Shown piece by piece: positions 19,816 through 31,597 of a DNA stretch of 64,000 bases. Each line of letters begins with the position of its first letter. The first letter of the stretch is position 1. The translations under genes and the position numbers were made by a program. This DNA comes from Hordeum vulgare subsp. vulgare (taxonomy: Eukaryota; Streptophyta; Magnoliopsida; Poales; Poaceae), in assembly GCF_904849725.1 (NCBI RefSeq), contig NC_058519.1:536866316-536930315 (forward strand). Reading direction: 5' to 3'. A model generated the notes under the pieces. It was given only the letters and a program-made list of their open reading frames with translations, ran no database searches and had not been told where the DNA came from.

Positions 19816-21343
19816 TGATACATCCATTTTGCATCATGTTTTCATTTTGATATTTATCGCTTCTTTGGTTGTTATTTCACTTCACGGTATTATTCTTATG
19901 CCTTTTCTCTCTTATTTTGCAGGGTTTACAAGAAGAGGGAGAATACCGGCAACTGGAATTCTGGCCTGAAAGTGGAGAAAAGTTGAGATACCTATTCTGC
20001 GCAACTCCAAACGCCGTGAAAATCAACGGAGATTTTTTTCCCAATTTATAAAAAATACTGGACCGAAGAAGTGTCGGAGGGGCACTAGGGGGTGCCCATA
20101 ATCCTGCACGGCACGGCCACCCCCCCCCCCAATGTCGCGCCATGCGGGCTTGTGGACAGCCCACTGGCCCACTGGGCCCCACTTTTGCTATATGGAGGGT
20201 TTCGTCCAGGAAAAAAATCAGAGAGGAGCTTTTTTTGTGGTTTCGCCGCCGCCATGAGGCAGAACTTGAGCAGAACCAATCTAAAGCTCCGGCAGGACGA
20301 TCCTGCTGGGGAAACTTCCCTCCCGGAGGGGGAAATCGTCGCCATCGTCATCACCAACACTCCTCTCATCGGAGGGGACTCGTCACCTTCAACATCTTCA
20401 TCAGCACCATCTCATCTCCAAACCCTAGTTCATCTCTTGTAACCAATCTCCGTCTCGCGACTCCGGTTGGTACTTGTAAGGTTGCTAGTTGTGCTGATTA
20501 CTCTTTGTAGTTGATGCTAGTTGTATTACTTGGTGGAAGAGTTTATGTTCAGATCCTTGATGCTACTCATTACCCCTCTGATCATGATTATGATTATGCT
20601 TTGTGAGTAGTTACTTTTGTTCCTGAGGACATGGGATAAGTCATGCTAATAATAGTCATGTGAATTTGGTATTCGTTCGGTATTTTGATATGTTGTATGT
20701 TGTTTTTCCTCTAGTGGTGTTATGTGAACATTGACTACCTAACACTTCACCATTATTTGGGCCTAGAGGAAGGCATTGGGAAGTAGTAAGTAGATGATGG
20801 GTTGCTAGAGTGACAAAAGCTTAAACCCTAGTTTATGCGTTGCTTCGTAAGGGGCTGATTTGGATCCACTAGTTTAATGATATCGTTAGACTTTGTCTTA
20901 GTTCTTCTTTCGTAGTTGTGGATGCTTGCGAGAGGGGTTAATCATAAGTGGGATGCTTGTCCAAGTAAGGGCAGTACCCAAGTGTCGGTCCACCCACATA
21001 TCAAACTACCAAAGTAACGAACGTGAATCATATGAACATGATGAAACTAGATGACAGAAATTCCCGTGTGTCCTTGGGAGCGTTTTTCCTCTTATAAGAC
21101 TTTGTTCAGGCTTGTCCCTTGTTACAAAAGGGATTGGGCCACTTTGCTGCACCGTTGCTACTTTTGTTAGTTGTTGCTTGCTACGAATCATCTCACCACA
21201 CAATCACTTGTTACCGACAATTTAAGTGCTTGCAGATATTTCCTTGCTGAAAACCACTTGTCAGATCCTTCTTCTCCTCGTTGGGTTCGACACTCTTACT
21301 TATAGAAAGGACTACGATTGATCCATATACTTGTGGGTCATCA
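19816..21343 (+). repeat. Athila 3' LTR
   Basis: 1528 bases, starting TGATACATCC and ending TGTGGGTCATCA, followed by the duplication attac. It differs from the 5' LTR by scattered substitutions and small indels, for example in the C-rich stretch near 20118-20135. An open frame in the 5' LTR is broken here, so LTR ORFs are not conserved. Confidence 0.92.
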
Positions 21344-21348
21344 ATTAC

Positions 21349-21934
21349 TCTCGAAGACTCTGAGGAATTTGGGTTGCTCTTATGACAAGTGTCAGTTTCT
21401 AACAAAGGAGCCAACCAGCTAATGGTTGTGGGGGCGGCTATTTAGCATGGGAGCATCCCGACATGATTTGACATTAATGCCCTTAAATAATATGACCGTT
21501 GATGTGGATAAGACCAATGATGTGGCGCGACTATCGACAACGGTCGGGACCCTAAACTCTGAGAGTCCTCATGTCTCTCATATTCCTCACTTGAGGCTTT
21601 TGGTAGGATTAGGCTTGGGTTGAGCATTATGAGTAAATTCATTCCAAAGTGTTACCTGGACCCCCTTTAACAGTACGGTATTCCTATTACTCAAGTGTGA
21701 AGAAAATAAAATATAAAGGGTAAATCTTCATGCTTCAAAGTCTTCAAATTGATTTTCTTCAGGACACACCGAATTCCGCAATTTCAATATCTTCATGAGG
21801 AATATCAATTTCATCGCAAATTCTTCGCGATTCAATTCTTCAGCTTCAGACCAATTTCTTCAGCCGAAGATATATATTTTTAGGGGTCGATATTCATCAA
21901 ATATTTCAAACTCCTCAGCGACTTATAGATCCTG
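21349..21934 (-). repeat. Sirevirus 5' LTR, part 2
   Basis: Direct continuation of the LTR interrupted at 4357, separated only by the Athila element and its second attac. It contains several 'cttcaaatt/cttcag' motifs and ends at the Tekay-type LTR at 21935. The bases tcctg (21930-21934) would be that element's left target duplication; the right one is lost. The outer end of this LTR is not present in the window. Confidence 0.75.
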
Positions 21935-24900
21935 TGTCGGGACCTCGATCCTAGGCCATAGGAATCCAGCCTATAACACATCGCATCCCTTTGCGGTCTC
22001 ATGCACGGTTAACTCCACGGCTGCAGCCTTACCTTAGCCAGGACCGTTTGCGTCTTTTGACTCACGAATGCAATAGTGTCTCTAGCATTCCAATGTCAAA
22101 GAACCCAGATCGACAAGTCTAGTCATAAACCAAAGTGGCAGCACCACACAAGGACAGGCATACATGACCCAACAAAGCAGGTGTCGGTCACCAACGAGTC
22201 TAGACGAGTCGTAGCAAGCTACCAGGACTCCATTACATCGCGTGGCATTTCCCTGTAAGGAGTGCTACTAAAATTCACGACTAGGTAATCGAACCCCATA
22301 CATATCAAGTACGACACACGTACGCATGGCATACCGATATGTATAGATACATCGATGGCATCACAACATAACCATAACATCCAAGCTTTATTTAAGAGGC
22401 TCGGAAGAGCCACAAACATAATATTACACAGTAAGGGTCTCACGACCCATAATAGCAGTCATTCAGTTACAAGCCAGCGGAAGAGTTTAACACTGTCTGA
22501 GTACAGACAGGTGCAACTAAAAGGCACATGGCCTGACTATACTACAGACCCAACATAGGGCCAGATCGTAGCTGGGACACCAGCTACTCGTCGTCGATGT
22601 CTATGAAGAACCCTCGTTAGGGTCATTAGCAACCTCTACAACATTTATTAAACAAACATGAGTACGGAGGTACTCAGCAAGACTTTAGGATAACTAACTA
22701 CTCATGCAATGTATCAACAAGGTATGGTGGGGTTTCATGCGGAAAGCCAGCATTTGACTCGTGGCTAGACAACTTGCATTTTTAAAATAATTTTGACAAC
22801 TTGATTTCTCGCACACGAGTCCACTAACACCACAATCAATACACCATCGTGGAATCATTCCGTCTCCATACGGAATTGCCGTCCACGACACTCACAATTA
22901 TCTTGACAATTTTATGAGTAGCCATTGAAGTTATCTATGAACAACATATGTCTCCAAGTAGTCCATATCCACGGACGCGGCTATTCGAATAGATCATAAC
23001 CCTGCAGGGGTGTACTTCGTCACACACGCTCTCGCCACTTATCGCCATGTGCACGTCATGCACCTCGGCAACCTTCAAGCGGAAGCCTAGCGAGGGAGTC
23101 GGCCACGACCGTTAACCACACTAGTACCTAGTCCAGGTTTATCGCCTATCTGAGGGTAACCCGCACGGAAGTCCAGCCGAGGTTTCCGTCATGGCCCCAA
23201 ACGATGTGCGCAGGGTTCCCAAGCCCACCATCTGGGTGCCACTTGGTACACCGTGCCACTGCCTACCGCATCACAGCCCACCTCTCAGGTCAGCACCATG
23301 CACGGCCTCCAGCATGACTATAAACACCAGAAACTACTTGCAACTCCTGGACCGAGTACTAAGCGATTAATAGGTCGAGCGGGGTCATATTTCAGGGCCC
23401 AGCATGTGGTAGTATCTAGTCTTGGATTACATACACGGAACTCAGTTCCTAAGGACGGTTCCAATGAAACAACCCGCCATGTACTCCTACACAGCCTTTT
23501 ACCGGTACCTTTACCAAATCAGGTTCAACACACAACCTTTGCTTACCGAACACATTCTCATAATTCTGTTCATCTCCCAGATGACAGACCATACACAACT
23601 CTAAGCATAGCATGCATAGCAGGATAAGGCACATCATGGCTCAAGAAACTACCAGGTATGCTAGGTTGCAAGGTTCAGCTATTTACTGTGACAAGGATAG
23701 GTCATGCAAAGGAAGTGGGTTCAACTAACGTGGCAAAAGCAGTTGAAGCATTTGATCCTAATGCAATAAGTAAGTGCAGGAGCAAGAACGTTGTATTTAT
23801 CGGAATAATGAAAATGGTTGCTTGCCTTGTTGCTCAGAGGAGTGACAATATCCGTTAGACGGATATTCGGTGGAATCCGGGGGAGCGGAGCCTACCGATA
23901 GGAATGACATTAATCAATATCAAGCATATGCAATCAAGATGATGCATGAGCATGCCATGAGAATGCAAGGTGATATACTATTATAACTAACATGTATTAG
24001 GTTTGAAGTTGATTTGAATCACATTCAAATATCACTTCAAACGAGGTATTCTCGGATACCATTTTAATTGATTCGACCTGATGCTCAGATCAACTTGATG
24101 TTAACATGCATGGAATGACATGTTAGGTTGCTGGTTGGTAACTAGGACAGTATTTGATCATGTCAATCATAGTGAAATTTAAATATTTTCCATATTCCAT
24201 TTATAAAGTATTTATAAGAATTGACTTATTAATTAATCTACATGTTTGGGTTCTGTAACATTTTCAAACATGTTTGAAAATGGCATATTCAGATTCCTTG
24301 GATTTTTCTAATACTTTTTCATATATAAATTATTTTCCTTGGAGTTACAGATTAATTTCTATGAATTTTTGAAGTTTTAAAAATTTCTGGAATTATTCTT
24401 ATACTGGAAAATCCCTTTACTGCATCAGCATGAGATCAGCAGGTCCAACTGGCCGTTGAAAGTCAAACCTGACCAGTGGGACCCACTGGTCAGTGTCTCT
24501 CGTCAGTTTTAGATTAAAATTAAACTTAATTAGCTAATTAATCTCACTGGACCCACATGTCAGTGACTTATCAAATTAATTAAATTTATTTTCTTTAATC
24601 CTAAACTCCCAGAAGCTGGCCCCACACGTCAGTGGCTCAGGCCAGCTGAGATCCACCGGCGGCGAGGTCGTCCTCTCCGGCGGGGAGCCTCCGGCGAGCA
24701 CCAATACGTCGGAGGGGCTCGGAAACGGCGCACAGGGGGCCAAACTCGGCGCAGAGAGCACCAGAGGAACGGCACTTCTCCCGCGGGTTCATTTTTGCAC
24801 TTGGCTAGGGTTGATCTGGCCGGAGATGACGCCGGCGATGAGCTTGGCGACGGCCAAGGTTCGGGCGTCATCGGGGTCTTCGATACAGAGGGAGTTACGC

Positions 24901-26021
24901 ACGGGACTTAGCTCCTACGGCATCTACGCGACGGCCTGAAGCTGCTGGTGGCCTCAGAAGGACGAGCTGATCACCGGAGGGCTACCGGCGACGAGCTCCC
25001 GCGGCAGATCTCGTCGGGCTCCGATGGAACTAGGCCTAGAGGAGGGGATCGACGGGGAGATCTTAGGGGAAAGATGCGCAAGCTCACGAGGAGTGCAGTG
25101 GTGGCGCTAGCTTGCTCGGGGACGGCCTGGAGAGGAAGAACGCCGGCGACGAGCTTCGGTGACCCGAGGAAGAAGGCGACTGCGTCTCGTCGTTTCACTG
25201 CGTCTCGGCGTCGGGCTCGTGGCTAGAAAGCTTCAGGGAGTTGCGGCGGACCTATTGCGCGGCTCAGGAGGGAGAAGGCTAGGCTAGAACGACGGCGAGC
25301 TCGAGCTCTGCTCGGGCTCCAATGGCGGCAGAAAGAAACAAGGCAGAGGGGGAGAATGAGCTGGGGAACGGATAGCTACGATCTCGGGGAGGTTATCCCC
25401 GTGCTTGCCAGCGTGAAGCGGCGGCTAGGCAGCCAGGGAGCTGCGTGGAGGCGCGCGGCGACGCGGCGGCCACCTCCTGCTCCTACTGGCGAGGAGGAAG
25501 ACGACAGGAGCAGATGGGCCGGGCCAGGTGAGCGTCAGGTAAGGTTTTTCTCATTTTCTTTCTGATTTGTTTCTGTTTTGCTATTTCATTAACTTGCTAT
25601 TTATTTCAGCTCCCAAATAGTTTGTAAAAGCTATTTTGAACACACCAGAATATTTGTTGGAATATTTCCAACCATTCCCAAAGTTTTCAACATTTTTGCA
25701 AGTTTAAAGTTTTTGATTTCAAATTTAAAACTTGAAACCAATAGCTTTTTGCATTTATTTAAAATGCTTAAAGTGTCAAGAAAAAGGTTTTCTTCATCGC
25801 TTATTTACTTTCATGATTTATCAGAAAGATTGAACTTTTCTTGAGGCCATTTTGGGTTCATTGATTTTAACTAGTTTGAATTTCCTTTAATTTGAGAAGT
25901 GGCTAGGGTTTGTTGAATTTTCCTTCACCACTTACTTTGTTCTTGTTGAGAATTTCCTAGATGCAATGCAAAGAAAACATGAGCACAAAGCTAACTTGCT
26001 TAAGGGGTCAGGGATGTGACA
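21935..26021 (-). repeat. Chromovirus 3' LTR (complete, ~4.1 kb)
   Basis: 4087 bases. It aligns closely with 32037-35576. It lacks a 106-base segment present in the other LTR (between copies of 'catttccc' at 32348 and 32454; single copy here at 22246) and has a 17-base extra piece near 24940. Its middle is AT-rich and holds a 24-base perfect palindrome (24259-24282). Its right quarter (24640-25520) is GC-rich, as expected for the transcribed leader side. GC-rich reading frames there are not conserved genes. Confidence 0.9.
24259..24282. repeat. 24-base perfect palindrome in the chromovirus LTR
   Basis: CATTTTCAAACA followed by its exact inverse complement. The other LTR has it at 34471-34494 with one outer base changed. 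Possible dimeric protein-binding site or cruciform; function unknown. Confidence 0.8.
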
Positions 26022-29000
26022 ACTCACCCCCACTCAAAAGAATCTCATCCCGAGATTTAGAAGTCGTCGGGAATAACGCAGGATACTCAAGTCGGAGACG
26101 ATCCTCTCTTTCCCAAGTTGCCTCCTTTTCAGAATGATTTGACCATTGAACTTTAAGAAACTTGAGGTTTCGACGTCGAGTGGTACGCTCAGCTTGATCA
26201 AGAATACGCACGGGGTATTCTCGGTATGAAAGGTTATCTTGGAGATCAAGAGTTTCGTGGTCCACTTCATGGATAGGATCCGAAAAGCAACGCCTGAGTT
26301 GCGAGACGTGGAAGACATCATGAACCTTGGAAAGATCGGGAGGAAGTTCCAACTTGTAGGCAACTTCTCCTCATTTGGCAAGAATGCGAAAAGGACCAAT
26401 GTGACGAGGAGCCAACTTGCCCTTGATACTGAATCGATGGGTACCCTTCAAAGGTGTAACCCGAAGGTAAGCCTTCTCGTCAACTCCAAAGGTCACAGCC
26501 TTATGATGACGATCATATTGGCTCTTTTGACGAGACTGGGCTGTTTTCAACTTTTCACGAATAATGCGAACCTGCTCTTCTGCATCCTGGATCATGTCTG
26601 GGCCAAAGAGTTGCCTCTCTCCGGTTTCTGACCAATTAAGAGGTGTTCGACATCTTCGTCCATAGAGAACTTCAAAAGGAGCTTTGCCCAAGCTTGATTC
26701 ATAACTATTGTTATAAGCGAATTCGGCGAATGGAAGGCACTTCTCCCAATTCATACCGAACGATATAACACAAGCTCGGAGCATATCTTCTAGGATTTGA
26801 TTCACTCTTTCTACTTGACCACTTGATTGGGGATGGAAAGCAGTGCTAAAAGATAAGTGAGTCCCCATGGCATTCTGAAAACTTTCCCAGAAGCGAGAAG
26901 TAAAGATACTCCCACGGTCCGAGTTAATCTCCAAGGGAACACCATGGAGAGACACTATTTGAGTGACATATAACTCGGCTAGCTGGCTAGCTGTTATACT
27001 CTCACGAACGGGAAGAAAATGAGCCACTTTGGAAAGACGGTCAATGGCCACAAAGATAGCATTATTTCCTTTCTTGGTCTTGGGAAATCCGGTAATGAAA
27101 TCAATACTAACTTTATCCCATTTCCATTCAGGAATAGCTGGAGGTTGAAGGGTGCCAGCAGGCCTTTGATGTTCTGCCTTAACTCAATGACAAACATCGC
27201 AGTTAGCAACGAACTCAGCAATTTCTCTCTTCATCCTAGTCCACCAGAACCTCTGGCGTAGGTCCTGATACATCTTAGTACTACCGGGATGAATGGTGAG
27301 AGGAGAATCATGGGCCTCCTTAAGGATTAATTGCCTTAGATGTGGGTTCTTAGGAACCACTAGACGATTCTGGAAGAACACAACACCTTGATCGTTCATT
27401 GAAAATTCTTTAGCGTTTCCGCTAAAAATATTCTCCTTGATCCGTGATATAACCTTGTCACGCTTTTGGCCAGCTATAATTTGATCCTTAAGGGTAGGCT
27501 TCGCAACCAGGGTAGAAAGGAACCCTTGAGGAACAATATGAAGATTCAACTTCCGAAAGTCCTCATAGAGATGTGGTTGACCTTGTTGTAGCATCAAATT
27601 GTTACAATAAGATTTACGACTTAGTGCATCGGCCATAACATTGGCCTTTCCCGGGGTGTAAGTTATCCCTAAGTCGTAATCCGAGATCAACTCAAGCCAC
27701 CGTCTTTGCCTGAGATTCAAATCCGGCTGGGTGAAGATATATTTCAGACTTTGGTGATCAGTGAATATTTCGCAACGATTACCCAGAAGGTAATGTCGCC
27801 AGGTTTTTAGTGCATGGACCACAGCTGCAAGCTCAAGGTCATGTGTGGGATAATTATCCTCATGTGGACGCAACTGTCGAGATGCGTATGCGATCACATG
27901 ACGATCTTGCATGAGAATGCAACCTAATCCTTGTCGCGAGGCGTCGCAATAGATAACAAAGTCCTTAGAAAAATTTGGTGGTAGCAACACAGGTGCGGAA
28001 GTGAGGCGTCTTTTCAGTTCCTGAAAACTATGCTCACACTGTGGTGTCCACTCGAACTTTTTATCCTTCTTGAGGAGTTCAGTTAGAGGCTTTGCAACCT
28101 TGGAGAAATTCTCGACAAAGCGGCGACAATAGCTCGCTAGACCAAGAAAACTCCTAACTTGCTTAACCGATTCAGGTTGAATCCAATCAAGGACAGCTTG
28201 AACTCTCTCGGGATTGACAGCAATACCCTTACCAGAGATTACGTGACCTAGATAGGTCACTTCTAGTAACCAAAATTCACATTTTGAAAACTTGGCATAA
28301 AGGCGATGCTCTCGAAGTTTCATCAATACCAGCCTTAGATGCTCGGCATGTTCTTGTTCGTTCTTCGAGTAGATGAGAATATCATCGAGGTATACCACGA
28401 CGAATTTATCCAAATACTCCATGAAGATTGAATTCATCAGACGAGAGAAGGTGGCTGGGGCATTGGTTAAACCGAAGGACATGACGGTGTACTCGTATTG
28501 GCCATAACGAGTAACAAAAACCGTTTTTGGAATGTCCCCGTTCTTGATCTTGATTTGATGGTATCCCAACCTCAAATCCATTTTGGAGAAGACTGAGGAC
28601 CCAGCGAGCTGATCGTACAGATCGTTGATCCTGGGGAGCGGATACTTGTTCTTTATGGTGACCAGATTAACTGGTCGGTAATCTACAACCATCCGATCTG
28701 TTCTGTCTTTCTTCTTGACGAAGAGGAAGGGGCAAGCCCAAGGAGAAGAGCTAGGAGGAATGAAACCTTTATTCAAGGCCTCATCTAGTTGCTTCTTAAG
28801 TTCGGATAGCTCCAGGGATGCCATCTTATATGGTCTTCTGGCTATTGGGATAGTTCCCGGAACAAGATCTATCACAAACTCTACATCTCTGTCAGGTGGA
28901 ATTCCTGGCAGTTCCTCTGGAAAAACATCCGGGAAGTCACGGACTACCGAAATGTCTTCAAGTTCCGGAAGAGGGTTGGCATTTAAGGAATAGAGTTGGC

Positions 29001-30480
29001 ATTTGGCAACTCGAGTAGGGACATTTACTATCTCACACGAGGGATGGGTAAGCTGGACATTTCTAGAATGAGTATCAATTTTGGCATAGTGAGCTGACAT
29101 CCAGTCCATGCCCAAGATGATATTAATATCCGAAGATTTCAATGCTATCAATGAGGCTAGAAAAACTAGCCTGTCTACTAGAATTTCATTGTCATAGGTT
29201 ATCCTAGAGGTTTGCCATTTGCTACCAGGAGTTTGGACAACCAATGGAATTGGCATATCACAAAAAGACATGTTATGCAACTGTGCATAACTTTCTGAAA
29301 TGAAGGAATGAGAAGACCCAGTGTCAAAGAGAACAGACGCTCGGTGATGATTAACAAGAAGCGTACCCAGTATGACGTCGGGATCCTCTGCAGCTTCTTC
29401 TGCTGAGACATAGTTCACACGGCCACGTGCAGGAGTTGGCTTCACATAGTAAGCTTTGCCCGACTTGCCTTGCCCGATGGACTTTCCGGGTTGCTTGGCA
29501 CCCACATTTTGAGGACACTCACGGGAATAGTGCCCTGGTTCTCCACACTTGTAGCATATCACTTGGTTGGCACGTGGTGCAGCATTGCTAGCTGGACCAC
29601 CAAAAGTTTTTGCTGGAGGGTTGGTCTGATTCGTCTGAGGCGCCATGTAGGATGGCCTCGGAGTGTATCTTGGCGGCAAAGAACTATTCGGAACCCACAG
29701 CCTTCGTTTTGGGAACGCGGAACCAGAAGACGAGCCAAAGTCACGGGAGTGCTTCCTTGTGGCTTCAAAGTCAGTATGACCAGTCTCGGCACTGATCGCC
29801 TTGTTGACCAGGGCTTGAAAGCTTGCACACTCGTGGAGGCGCAGATCACGACGAAGCTCAGGGCTCAGACCCTTACGGAACCTTGCTTGCTTCATGGCGT
29901 CAGTAGACACCTCCTCTGTTGCATAGCGGGAGAGGTTACTGAACTCGCGGCTATAGGCATCCACGGTCAACTTGCCCTGAGTGAAGGCACAGAACTCCTC
30001 TCTCTTTCTGTCCATCAGGCCTTCTGGAATATGGTGCAGACGAAAAGCTGCACTAAAGTCTGCCCATGTGGCTGCTGGTTCAGCGGGACGCATAGCTTCA
30101 AAGTTCTCCCACCACAGATTGGCGGGTCCTTCCAAGAAATACGCCGCAAAGGTCACCTTGTCGGCCTCAGAAACATTCGCAAAGCGAATCTTGCATGCGA
30201 TGTTGCACAGCCAGTCATCAGCGTCGAGGGGATCGATGGAATGATGAAACTTTGGAGGATTCAACTTCACAAAGTCGTTGAGGGACACTGCGGCATTCCT
30301 AGGCTGACGAGCCGTATTCTGCTCAATACGCTCTAACAGTCGGTTGGTCTCCCTTTTGTTTCTCTCTGCCTCAGGCATAACTTCCGCCAGAGAGGGCGGG
30401 TGAGGCAGGTCTTCCTGCGACGCTTGACCACCCTCGCCTTGCTCATGACCAGGGGCACGGTTCAACCTGGTGAACACCAT
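26008..30480 (-). pseudogene. Chromovirus gag-pol with chromodomain, two nonsense codons
   Basis: One frame from ATG at 30480 (upstream CTG at 30498 is not needed) to TGA at 26008-26010. Gag core: [10 protein letters not shown]. Zinc knuckle [14 protein letters not shown] (~codon 310). Protease [11 protein letters not shown] (~385). RT with [12 protein letters not shown] (~695). RNase H with IYCDAS (~840) and [10 protein letters not shown] (~905). Integrase zinc domain ending NCDVC (~1095). Core with Asp in SIDFITGFPK, Asp in NSDRGSIF and Glu in SGQVERVNQ. C-terminal chromodomain with VQWSNHSEKEATWERED (~26100-26150). In-frame TGA codons at 27184-27186 (after the zinc domain) and 26371-26373 (before the chromodomain) are the only breaks. 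Both are consistent with C-to-T change of CGA. The last codons run through the polypurine tract into the 3' LTR. Confidence 0.93.
26022..26036 (-). other. Chromovirus polypurine tract (overlaps coding sequence)
   Basis: Minus strand TTTGAGTGGGGGTGAGT abuts the 3' LTR start TGTCACATCC. The tract is translated as part of the C-terminus (LLSGGEL), so coding and priming functions overlap. Confidence 0.85.
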
Positions 30481-30823
30481 CCTGACAAACAAACTCACAG
30501 CTTAGACCAATATCATATCAATACTAGCTATGGATTAAGGATGTACTGAACACACGGAATGCGGAAATGAATATCCGAACAAGATGGTAACAAGCAACTG
30601 CTATATATACACCATGGTTCATACACACCCTTACATAGTTCAGTACAACCTTAACCGAAGAGCAAACTACTGAAATTATGAAACTACTCATCAGAGGCTT
30701 ACAAGCTTCCTACACATTATTTATCTAGGCCTCCGGAATTCATTTCACATCATAGGAATACTTCACAAGTCACGCAGGACTGTGAACGTACGGCTACTAC
30801 CATGCTATCCTTCCGCCCACAGC
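30481..30823 (-). other. Spacer between accessory ORF and gag
   Basis: About 340 bases without coding sequence. Immediately before the gag ATG the minus strand reads TTTGTTTGTCAG|G, a good splice acceptor (CAG at 30484-30482). A weak donor-like CTT|GTAAGC lies at 30702. Confidence 0.5.
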
Positions 30824-31597
30824 TCATGAATCCGCATAGAACATCTCATAGAGATTACCTCCATGACCTGGAAGCCCAACCTGCGGATCAGGAAACACTC
30901 TATGCTGAGATCCCTGGGATCCATAAGGACACGGATGTGGCCTTGGTCCCCTGACTGGAGGTGAGAGGGGTCCCCGAAGAGGGGTGACTCCTCCTATAGC
31001 TGGCCAGTCAACGTGGGCCGGAAGATGGGTCCTAATAGGGTTCAGCATCTCCATATCTCCGTACCCTGTCTGGACTACTGGTGCCAGCTGCGTCAAAGCC
31101 GTCCACAGACGGGCACGGGTAGCATAAAGCTCCATGCGGAGAGCACGAGCATCCCTGTCTCTGTTCTCTAGCATCTCAACACTGGACTGCAGTAGTGGAT
31201 CCTCCATAGAAGAATCAAAATAGACTCCGCTGAGGTATCCCTCTTCACCAGGCTGAGAGGCCGGAACATAGCAGAATTTTGAATTTTGCAGCAGTGCGTG
31301 TCTCGCTCTCATAATGGTCAGCATTGAATAGGCAGCATCTTGTGATGCCATGTCAATAGTGACTCCCAACCCATAGGACCAATGGATTGGCTCCTCAGCT
31401 CCAGGGTAGTCTGGAAATACCCTAACAGTGCAGATATACTGGCTCTGGTTGAAGTCTCGGTACTGTTCCTCCACTGTGTACTCGGGGTACCAGCGGTAAC
31501 CACACAGCGACATCACCCTGACCAGCATGGCCGTATGACCCGGTACATCAATGCACCTGGTCAGACATACCATCTGACGAGAAGGACGGCCAGGCAT
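30824..31597 (-). CDS. Accessory ORF of the chromovirus, 257 codons, function unknown
   Basis: ATG at 31597-31595, TGA at 30824, same direction as gag-pol and upstream of it, with no stop or frameshift. The protein starts MPGRPSRQMVCLTRC. It has a compact hydrophobic N-terminal half (VRVFPDYPGAEEPIHWSYGLGV, split here by no break), a helical middle (LRMELYATRARLWTALTQL, codons ~150-170) and a Gly/Pro-rich tail. I recognise no gag, protease, RNase or silencing-suppressor motif. Similar hypothetical proteins beside grass Gypsy elements are familiar to me from annotation, but no function is known to me. The ATG sits right after TTTACAG, a splice-acceptor-like sequence. Its intact frame beside a twice-interrupted gag-pol may reflect short length rather than selection. 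Confidence 0.7.
   Translation of the reverse strand: MPGRPSRQMVCLTRCIDVPGHTAMLVRVMSLCGYRWYPEYTVEEQYRDFNQSQYICTVRVFPDYPGAEEPIHWSYGLGVTIDMASQDAAYSMLTIMRARHALLQNSKFCYVPASQPGEEGYLSGVYFDSSMEDPLLQSSVEMLENRDRDARALRMELYATRARLWTALTQLAPVVQTGYGDMEMLNPIRTHLPAHVDWPAIGGVTPLRGPLSPPVRGPRPHPCPYGSQGSQHRVFPDPQVGLPGHGGNLYEMFYADS

Larger units (their letters stand above)
4358..21343 (+). mobile_element. Athila-type Gypsy LTR retrotransposon, plus strand, with nested CACTA
   Basis: The two LTRs (4358-5835 and 19816-21343) start with TGATAC[G/A]TCCATTTTGC and the intact one ends in TCATCA. The 5-bp duplication attac flanks the element at 4353-4357 and 21344-21348. Internally there are gag, protease, reverse transcriptase, RNase H, integrase and a 3' ORF in the env position, followed by the polypurine tract AAGCTTGGGGGAGT. 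The Gypsy order and 3' ORF fit the Athila lineage (Sabrina/WHAM/BAGY-2-like families in Triticeae). The 5' LTR end and primer site are deleted, gag is split by a CACTA element, and pol is frameshifted, so this copy is defective. Confidence 0.93.

Noticed and set aside
24576..25565. GC-rich frames in the chromovirus LTR, some conserved in the second LTR (34788-35393)
   Set aside because: Conservation follows from LTR identity, not coding constraint. Indels of 17 bases between the LTRs break the frames.
27184..30498. Plus-strand frames such as 29470-30336 opposite the chromovirus gag
   Set aside because: Antisense shadows of the gag-pol frame.
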